In this document: piece by piece, positions 30,785-35,618 of the stretch
Numbering within the stretch: the stretch's first letter is position 1
How the letters are laid out: every line of letters begins with the position of its first letter
NCBI GenBank assembly: GCA_002862805.1
Contig: PKEA01000031.1
Coordinates: 1 to 35,618, forward strand
Direction: 5' to 3'
DNA length: 35,618 nt
DNA from: Flavobacteriaceae bacterium
GTDB lineage: Bacteria; Bacteroidota; Bacteroidia; Flavobacteriales; Flavobacteriaceae
The notes under the pieces: generated by a model
Seen by the model: the letters and a program-made list of their open reading frames with translations, nothing else
What the model was told of the DNA's origin: nothing
Database searches by the model: none
Program-made: the position numbers and the translations under genes

Positions 30785-31681
30785 ATGGAATTTATTGATT
30801 ACTACAAAGTTCTAGGCATAACTAAAAATGCTACTAGTGATGAAATAAAAAAAGCCTACAGAAAATTAGCTCGAAAATTACATCCTGATATTAATCTCAA
30901 CGATAAAGATGCATCAGCAAAGTTTCAACAACTTAACGAAGCTAATGAAGTGCTGAGCAATCCCGAAAAAAGAAAGAAATACGATAAGTATGGGAAAGAT
31001 TGGGAACATGGTGAAGAACACGAAAAATACCAACAACAAAGGCAACAGCAAAACGCAGGGCAACAATCGTATGGAGGTGGAAATTTTAGTGGCGAAGATT
31101 TTTCAGATTATTTTTCTTCAATGTTTGGGAATCAAGGTACTGGAGGAAGAACTCAAGGCAAATATCGCGGACAAGATATTCAGGCGCAATTACAAATTGA
31201 CATAAAAGAAGCTTATACCACTCATAAAAAAGAATTTTCGGTAAACGGAAAAAGCATTAGAATAACCGTTCCTGCCGGAATTGAAGATCAACAAACTATT
31301 AAAATAAATGGTTATGGCGGACCAGGAGTTAATAAAGGTCCGAATGGTGATTTATATATTACTTTTTCAATTTTAAATACAACTCAATTTAAACGTGTGG
31401 GTAATGATTTATTTATTTCACACGATTTAGATTTGTATACTGCTGTTTTAGGTGGAGACGTAACAATTTCCGATTTTAACCAATCAAAATTAAAACTAAA
31501 AGTAGCACCTGGAACCCAAAACGGAACTAAAGTTCGTTTAAAAGGTAAAGGTTTTCCTGTTTACAAAAAAGAAAATCAATTTGGCGATTTGTATGTAACC
31601 TATAACATTACCATTCCAACTAATCTTTCCGAGAAGGAATTAGAATTATTTAATGAATTAGCTAAAGCTGCCAAAAAATAA
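30785..31681 (+). CDS. cbpA: CbpA-like DnaJ co-chaperone
   Basis: A 298-residue type-II J-protein. J domain at 1 to about 70 with the HPD motif in RKLHPDIN; a glutamine/glycine-rich linker (about 75-120: QQQRQQQNAGQQSYGGGNF); then two C-terminal substrate-binding subdomains (VPAGIEDQQTIKINGYGGPG, KVAPGTQNGTKVRLKGKGFPVY). The zinc-finger region of true DnaJ is missing, as in CbpA. It would stimulate DnaK ATPase and bind unfolded clients or curved DNA. The cbpM-type gene follows after 4 nt, which strongly supports the assignment. Confidence 0.93.
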   Translation: MEFIDYYKVLGITKNATSDEIKKAYRKLARKLHPDINLNDKDASAKFQQLNEANEVLSNPEKRKKYDKYGKDWEHGEEHEKYQQQRQQQNAGQQSYGGGNFSGEDFSDYFSSMFGNQGTGGRTQGKYRGQDIQAQLQIDIKEAYTTHKKEFSVNGKSIRITVPAGIEDQQTIKINGYGGPGVNKGPNGDLYITFSILNTTQFKRVGNDLFISHDLDLYTAVLGGDVTISDFNQSKLKLKVAPGTQNGTKVRLKGKGFPVYKKENQFGDLYVTYNITIPTNLSEKELELFNELAKAAKK

Positions 31682-31685
31682 AAAT

Positions 31686-31976
31686 ATGGAATCACAAGAA
31701 TTAATTATTGTAGATGTATTTTGTAAAGAATGTCAAATTGAAATCAATTTAATACATGATTTGGAAGAATTTGGACTTATTGAAACCATAGTACATCAAG
31801 AACATAAATATCTAGATAAAAATCAATTAGCTTATATTGAAAAAATAATACGTTTACATAACGATTTAAACATCAATAAAGAAGGAATTGAAATTATTTT
31901 AAACTTACAAGAAAAAGAAAATCAACTTCTTAGTGAAATCAATTACTTAAAGAATCGATTAGGTTTGTATGAATAA
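31686..31976 (+). CDS. cbpM: chaperone modulator CbpM
   Basis: A 96-residue helical protein with the CbpM/MerR-like pattern: FGLIETIVHQEHKYLDKNQLAYIEKIIRLHNDLNINKEGIEIILNLQEKENQLLSEI. In E. coli CbpM binds the J domain of CbpA and inhibits it. The gene is 4 nt downstream of cbpA, so the inhibitor and its target are made together. The lack of a full DNA-binding helix pair argues against a true MerR regulator. Confidence 0.9.
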   Translation: MESQELIIVDVFCKECQIEINLIHDLEEFGLIETIVHQEHKYLDKNQLAYIEKIIRLHNDLNINKEGIEIILNLQEKENQLLSEINYLKNRLGLYE

Positions 31977-31982
31977 ATTATT

Positions 31983-32600
31983 TTAATTCAATTTTGAATC
32001 ACACCTTTTACACAAGCTTAATTCTGCATTATCAATAGTTTTTATACTTTCAACAGCATCAGTCATCACACATTTTTTATCAGGACAATGCGGTAAGCCT
32101 AAATTATGTCCAAATTCGTGAATGGTTACTTTCTTCAATCTAGTAAAATATTTTGCTTCGTTTTTATGTTTTAAACGAAAGGAAGAAATGATGCAACTAT
32201 TACCCGGACAATATGCTAGCCCCATTATTCCCCAATCTTGGTATTTGCATTTGGGCTCTTTTACAGCTCCATTTTTATCTCTTTTTGTAGTAGAAATATC
32301 TTTATTGGTCAATCCAAGAATGAAATCATATTTTTCTAAATCTTTACGCTGAAATTTAATAATACTGTCTGCTCTATAACGAGGTGATTTTGTATTAATA
32401 AATGCCGATTTGTACATTTCTTTTGGTTCTAAAACTTCAACGGAAACCTTATAAAAGTCTTCAACTAATTGCGCTAAAGAATCTGTTTTAACTTGTGAAA
32501 AACCTATATAAGGTTGTATGGCAACTTTAGTGTCTTTTGATATTCTCTTTTGGCAAGAAAAACATACAACTATAAAAAGTAAAATAGAATATTTTAGCAT
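31983..32600 (-). CDS. archaemetzincin-family zinc metalloprotease, lipoprotein
   Basis: A 205-residue protein with a lipoprotein signal (MLKYSILLFIVVCFSC; acyl-Cys C16). The zinc site and cysteine pattern fit the archaemetzincin rule exactly: HEFGH at 161-165, then xx-G-x3-C-x4-C-x-M-x17-C-x2-C ending in LCKRC near the C-terminus. Archaemetzincins are poorly understood peptidases; many archaeal and human members are cytoplasmic, so a lipid-anchored version in the envelope is notable. It is convergent with cbpM (6-nt gap) and has a perfect TATATTTG -7 box at 32618-32625. Confidence 0.88.
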   Translation of the reverse strand: MLKYSILLFIVVCFSCQKRISKDTKVAIQPYIGFSQVKTDSLAQLVEDFYKVSVEVLEPKEMYKSAFINTKSPRYRADSIIKFQRKDLEKYDFILGLTNKDISTTKRDKNGAVKEPKCKYQDWGIMGLAYCPGNSCIISSFRLKHKNEAKYFTRLKKVTIHEFGHNLGLPHCPDKKCVMTDAVESIKTIDNAELSLCKRCDSKLN

Positions 32601-32617
32601 TGATTAGGTTGGTTTTT

Positions 32618-32625
32618 CAAATATA
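32618..32625 (-). promoter_or_regulatory. -7 box of the archaemetzincin gene
   Basis: TATATTTG on the minus strand, a perfect match to TAnnTTTG, 17 nt before the ATG. No TTG at the usual spacing is seen. Confidence 0.55.
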
Positions 32626-32637
32626 GTAAAAGCGACA

Positions 32638-32714
32638 ATATTTAACGTTCCGTGGCATTATGAAGTTAGATCTATATGATCCCAAGCCTTTCAATTAGGA
32701 CTGAAGTTAAATAT
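32638..32714. repeat. Dyad in the non-coding stretch next to the TIR module
   Basis: Perfect 9-bp arms ATATTTAAC (32638-32646) and GTTAAATAT (32706-32714), 59 nt apart, in a stretch without genes between the archaemetzincin gene and the TIR-associated membrane gene. The ends fit the simple-site consensus of integron attC (RYYYAAC and GTTRRRY), but I found no complementary inner boxes. Confidence 0.35.
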
Positions 32715-32765
32715 ACGAAAAGTTCGTCCCATTAAACCCTAAAGTCCCAATTTCATAAAACCACT

Positions 32766-32780
32766 GTTAGCTGAAGTAAT
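32766..32780. repeat. Left copy of the 15-bp inverted repeat bounding the TIR module
   Basis: GTTAGCTGAAGTAAT on the plus strand. The inverted copy lies at 34003-34017 (14 of 15 identical). This copy covers the last codons and stop of the membrane-protein gene. Confidence 0.5.
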
Positions 32781-33189
32781 TATGTTTAATAGCACACAGC
32801 AATAATGTCAATATCAAAACAATTGAACCGAAAAACAGTAATTTAGTTAATGATAAAAATGCTCTTAATATACTATATTTCCAACCTTTATAGTTTTTTG
32901 TAGGCATTTCATAATCAAGTATTGCAACATTGTTTGTAATACCAGCTACATCATTATAAATTGCTCTGAATATTCTTTCTTGTTGGAGATAATAACTATC
33001 TAAGAACCAAAAGAAGATAACTTGAGGAATTGTGATGTATATAAGAAAGATTTTAGGTTCACTTGCGTAAACTGCCAATAAACCCGCGGTAAGTGTTATT
33101 GTTATCGCTTTAAGTTGAACTGATTTATCACTTAAGCGATTTACTACATTTTGGATAAATTCTAAATGTTGTCTTTTTTCTTCAGTCAT
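32767..33189 (-). CDS. small membrane protein paired with TIR protein
   Basis: A 140-residue protein: a charged N-terminal helix (EEKRQHLEFIQNVVNRLSDKS), two adjacent membrane helices (about 26-42 and 47-68), a cytoplasmic stretch with basic residues (about 70-105), and a third helix (about 108-134). I do not know a named function. From memory this N-terminal pattern recurs in small membrane proteins next to TIR-domain genes, and the layout resembles SLATT-like membrane effectors of defence systems. It starts 11 nt after the TIR gene on the same strand. The last residues (NYFS) are encoded by one copy of the flanking inverted repeat. Confidence 0.75.
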   Translation of the reverse strand: MTEEKRQHLEFIQNVVNRLSDKSVQLKAITITLTAGLLAVYASEPKIFLIYITIPQVIFFWFLDSYYLQQERIFRAIYNDVAGITNNVAILDYEMPTKNYKGWKYSILRAFLSLTKLLFFGSIVLILTLLLCAIKHNYFS

Positions 33190-33200
33190 TGATTTTAAGA

Positions 33201-33989
33201 TTAAATGTGTGTGAAAATTAAATTTTTAGATTTTAAATAATATAAAAGATCTAGAGGATATTCTTCATTATTGTAATCAGTTTTCCATTTTAAAATATCA
33301 TTTTGATCAATTATTGTCAAATGGTCTAAATCAAGTGGATATTCAATAGATTCGTTTAATTTTAAATCAGCTTTTGAAAAATATCTAGTTTCTTTTCGTA
33401 TCCTATAATGGGATAATTTTTTTCGTCTAATTAATTTACTAGTTTCAATTTCTGCATATATCCATGGTGATAATGTCGATGATTTTACTCCGTCTTTAAT
33501 TGAAATGGAATCAGGTGTGTTTAGAAAAAACAAGCACTCTGTTTTATCAATCATTTTGGTTAAAGCTATTGAAAGCATCATATGGACATTACTTGTAGTA
33601 AAATTTCTCTTATTATAATCGAAGTAACCGTTGTCCATTTTGCAAAATTTTTCATCAAGTTTTTTTAACAACTCTGCTGAATAACCCCATATACAAGAAT
33701 CGACAAAAGTTTTAATTTTGAAATTGTCATAAATAAATCCAGAAAGTGTAATTGCTAATTTTTCATTCTTATGCGAATGTGATAAAAAGATATCTGTTTG
33801 CACGGTTGGAAACCAATTTGTTTGCATTTTCCCACCATCAATATTTCCATTTTCTAATATTAACTCATCAAGTTTTTGTTCAATTGTATTTGAGTAACTT
33901 TTGAAAAGTTCTTGTCCTTTAGCAAAATAATATTTCTCTTGAGCTTCAGTAAATAAATTATTAATTTTTAAATTAAATCCTGTATACAT
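33201..33989 (-). CDS. TIR-domain protein, candidate defence sensor/NADase
   Basis: A 262-residue protein. A helical N-terminal part (1-62) is followed by a bacterial TIR domain: strand A TDIFLSHSHKNEKLA (65-79), FVDSCIWGYSAELLKKLDEKF (95-115), NVHMMLSIALTKMIDKTECLFFLNTPDS (134-161) and SPWIYAEIETSKLI (174-187). E180 or E182 stands where NAD-cleaving TIR domains have their catalytic Glu. A C-terminal stretch of about 70 residues resembles none I know. Bacterial TIR proteins often serve anti-phage systems as NADases or make cyclic-ADP-ribose signals. Here the partner is a small membrane protein 11 nt downstream. A TAAATTTG box at 34060-34067 is its probable -7 element. Confidence 0.85.
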   Translation of the reverse strand: MYTGFNLKINNLFTEAQEKYYFAKGQELFKSYSNTIEQKLDELILENGNIDGGKMQTNWFPTVQTDIFLSHSHKNEKLAITLSGFIYDNFKIKTFVDSCIWGYSAELLKKLDEKFCKMDNGYFDYNKRNFTTSNVHMMLSIALTKMIDKTECLFFLNTPDSISIKDGVKSSTLSPWIYAEIETSKLIRRKKLSHYRIRKETRYFSKADLKLNESIEYPLDLDHLTIIDQNDILKWKTDYNNEEYPLDLLYYLKSKNLIFTHI

Positions 33990-34002
33990 TATGTTTTTTT
34001 TT

Positions 34003-34017
34003 ATTATTTCAGCTAAC
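34003..34017. repeat. Right copy of the 15-bp inverted repeat bounding the TIR module
   Basis: ATTATTTCAGCTAAC, the reverse complement of GTTAGCTGAAATAAT, lying 14 nt upstream of the TIR start codon in its leader. Confidence 0.5.
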
Positions 34018-34059
34018 TTCTGTATACCCGTTATTAAGAAGGTAAATCATATGTTTTTC

Positions 34060-34067
34060 CAAATTTA
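34060..34067 (-). promoter_or_regulatory. -7 box of the TIR operon
   Basis: TAAATTTG on the minus strand, a perfect consensus match, about 70 nt before the ATG. A TTG lies 15 nt upstream, closer than usual. The leader holds the inverted-repeat copy. Confidence 0.55.
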
Positions 34068-34147
34068 ATAAAAAAATACGCACAAGAACTAGGTAGAAAC
34101 ACCTATTTTAAGCTATGTTTTCAACAGTTATTAAATATGAGGCAATA

Positions 34148-34180
34148 AAAAAAGAGCTTTCTATTGGAAAACTCTTTTTT
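34148..34180 (-). terminator. Terminator of the parvulin-like gene
   Basis: Stem AAAGAGCTTTC / GAAAACTCTTT with one mismatch and a 5-nt loop; the minus-strand tail is a run of seven Ts. It lies about 70 nt past the stop at 34253. The remaining 33990-34252 stretch holds the TIR promoter and no gene. Confidence 0.85.
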
Positions 34181-34252
34181 GCTTTTTATAATATAATATT
34201 AATTTTATTGTAATAAATACACGAAATCGATGATAAATATTTATTTTGAAAA

Positions 34253-34831
34253 TTAATGAACTTTTAAATAATAAAGCGCTACTTTTTCAATATCATCATA
34301 TAATTTAAAAACTATATAGTGCCATTTTAATTCAGGAGTATCAACTATAAACACATCTCCTTTTTTGTGTTTTTTAACAGCCTCACAAAATGTTTTTTCT
34401 ACTCTATTCTCATCTATCCAACCAAAATTTCCACCTTTTTTAATATTACCATCCATAGTAAATTGTTCTACTAAATCATCAGAAGAAATTCCATTTTCAT
34501 ACAAATCAAGTATTTCTTTTCTTTTTAAATCTATAGCTTTTTTAGTTAGCTTTCTACCATCAAAAAAAATGTAATTCACTTTAATAGCTACTATTGTTTT
34601 ATATTCTAAAACTTTTACATTTTCAGTTAAAGCTTTATTTTCAAGCTCATTTTGATAATAAGACAAACTATCTAATGTAGTTCCAATGTTGTCTATAGTT
34701 GCGAAAACATCTGTATTTGTATTAATAAACTCTTCTGCTTCAGCAATAGTATTAATTTTACTTAAATCAATTTTTTGAGCATAAATATTTGTGACTATAA
34801 ATAGAAGAAGTAATGAATATCTATATTTCAT
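34253..34831 (-). CDS. parvulin-type peptidyl-prolyl isomerase, secreted
   Basis: A 192-residue protein with a signal peptide (MKYRYSLLLLFIVTNIYAQ). About 70 helical residues are followed by a PpiC/parvulin domain from about 82: VNYIFFDGRKLTKKAIDLKRKEILDLYENG, FTMDGNIKKGGNFGWIDENRVEKTFCEAVKKHKKGDVFIVDTPELKWHYIVFKLYDD. The GGNFGWI and F-AV-K-GDVF patterns are the rotamase hallmarks. Likely assists folding in the periplasm. It starts 11 nt after the E1 gene on the same strand, so it may be its operon partner by position rather than function. Confidence 0.8.
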   Translation of the reverse strand: MKYRYSLLLLFIVTNIYAQKIDLSKINTIAEAEEFINTNTDVFATIDNIGTTLDSLSYYQNELENKALTENVKVLEYKTIVAIKVNYIFFDGRKLTKKAIDLKRKEILDLYENGISSDDLVEQFTMDGNIKKGGNFGWIDENRVEKTFCEAVKKHKKGDVFIVDTPELKWHYIVFKLYDDIEKVALYYLKVH

Positions 34832-34842
34832 TTATATAAAAT

Positions 34843-35618
34843 TTAATACGCCAATAGTTCTTTCAATTGCTCTTCAAAACGTACTTTAGGTAAATATTGA
34901 TCTTCTAGTGCTTTTACAAAAGGAATAGCCGTTTCTAAACTTCCAACTCTTTTTACTGGTGCATCTAAATGTTCGAAGCAATTTTCCATTATCATTGCCG
35001 AAATATCACTTGCCACACCACCAAACAACGTATCTTCTGTTAAAATAATTACTTTATTGGTTTTCTTAACCGAAGCGTAAATAGTTTCAACATCTAAAGG
35101 CTGTAAGGTTCTTAAATCGATTAAATCAGCTGAAATTTCAGGGTTTTTATTCAATGTATCTAAAGCCCAATGTACTCCTGCTCCAAATGAAATAACCGTT
35201 ACGTCATTTCCTTCTTTAATTAATGAGGCTTTTCCAAAAGGAATGGTATAATAATCTACAGGAACATCTTGGTACACACTTCTATATAATTGTTTGTGTT
35301 CAAAAAACATAACCGGATTAGGATCGTTAATGGCAGTATTCAACAAACCTTTTACATCATAAGGAAAGGCAGGATACACTACTTTTAAACCTGGTGTTTT
35401 GGTAAACCAAGCTTCGTTTGTTTGCGAATGGAATGGTCCTGCTTGAGTTCCTCCACCACATGGCATACGCACTACTACATCGGCTTTTTCATTCCAACGG
35501 TAATGTTGTTTTGCTAATAAGTTTACAATTGGGTTAAACCCTGTAGAAACGAAATCTCCAAATTGCATTTCCATAATGGCTTTATGACCGTTTATAGAAA
35601 GTCCGTTTGCAGCTGAAA
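34843..35618 (-). CDS. 2-oxoacid dehydrogenase E1, beta (transketolase C-terminal) part, cut by window end
   Basis: The frame is open to the last base of the window (258 complete codons before the stop), so the true start lies outside; the ATG at 35574 is internal. The visible part is the E1-beta fold: SINGHKAIMEMQFGDF, VVVRMPCGGGTQAGPFHSQ, PVMFFEHKQLYRS, then the C-terminal domain VISFGAGVHWALDTL, LIDLRTLQPLD, LTEDTLFGGVASDI. These are pyruvate or branched-chain 2-oxoacid dehydrogenase beta subunits. In flavobacteria the alpha and beta parts are often fused in one long protein, which may be so here. Substrate is not resolvable from this part. Confidence 0.92.
   Translation of the reverse strand, partial: SAANGLSINGHKAIMEMQFGDFVSTGFNPIVNLLAKQHYRWNEKADVVVRMPCGGGTQAGPFHSQTNEAWFTKTPGLKVVYPAFPYDVKGLLNTAINDPNPVMFFEHKQLYRSVYQDVPVDYYTIPFGKASLIKEGNDVTVISFGAGVHWALDTLNKNPEISADLIDLRTLQPLDVETIYASVKKTNKVIILTEDTLFGGVASDISAMIMENCFEHLDAPVKRVGSLETAIPFVKALEDQYLPKVRFEEQLKELLAY

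Noticed and set aside
32638..32714. A genuine integron attC site
   Set aside because: The outer boxes are complementary, but the inner L boxes and the extrahelical bases are not evident, and no integrase gene is in the window. Kept only as a weak observation.
1..35618. CRISPR arrays, tRNA or rRNA genes
   Set aside because: No regularly spaced identical repeats, cloverleaf-like sequences or rRNA segments were seen on reading the window.

Overview
The window is AT-rich (coding regions roughly 65-70% A+T) and comes from a Bacteroidetes genome, almost certainly Flavobacteriaceae. The signs are flavobacterial protein families throughout, recurring TAnnTTTG-type -7 promoter boxes, some with a TTG box exactly 20 nt upstream, and few Shine-Dalgarno sites. 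Most of it looks chromosomal. I saw no tRNA, rRNA, CRISPR array or intact insertion sequence.

Layout. (1) 1-3852: the tail of a DUF2461 gene, a MepB-family gene, two small hypothetical genes, and a membrane operon (VTT/DedA-like, DUF3817, MscS channel). (2) 3901-17714: an acetate/propionate assimilation locus. It holds a cNMP/CBS/DUF294 sensor with a DnaQ-like exonuclease, acs, a prpE-like ligase, a lone receiver protein, an SLC5-histidine kinase fusion of the CrbS type, a small DUF3311-like protein, an ActP-like symporter with its DUF4212 subunit, an outer-membrane porin, and an InsA-like zinc-ribbon/HTH protein. Four promoters here (DUF294 gene, acs, prpE, porin operon) carry an 11-bp element whose edge lies exactly 30 nt from the -7 box, which suggests one regulon. 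(3) 17869-29416: a catabolic operon whose order fits activation of an ortho-substituted benzoate (salicylate or anthranilate) to its CoA ester, 5-hydroxylation, thioester hydrolysis, gentisate-type ring cleavage, maleylpyruvate hydrolysis and maleate-to-fumarate isomerisation. A nitrilase, a flavin reductase, an SRPBCC protein, an FMN glutamate-synthase-like protein and a small esterase are interleaved. Four of its intergenic gaps hold small palindromic repeats. (4) 29459-30715: a nitroreductase divergent from an HxlR regulator, with two copies of a 17-bp dyad on the two promoters. (5) 30785-32600: cbpA-cbpM and an archaemetzincin lipoprotein. (6) 32638-34067: a two-gene module, TIR-domain protein plus small membrane protein, bounded by a 15-bp inverted repeat and inserted between housekeeping genes; it is a candidate defence module. 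(7) 34253-35618: a parvulin-type isomerase and the beta part of a 2-oxoacid dehydrogenase E1, cut by the window end.

How the parts work together: the porin, symporter and two ligases would import short-chain acids and convert them to acyl-CoA under a transporter-like sensor kinase. The receiver has no DNA-binding domain, so the factor that binds the shared promoter element is unknown. The adjacent InsA-like protein is the best local candidate. The aromatic operon feeds pyruvate and fumarate to central metabolism.
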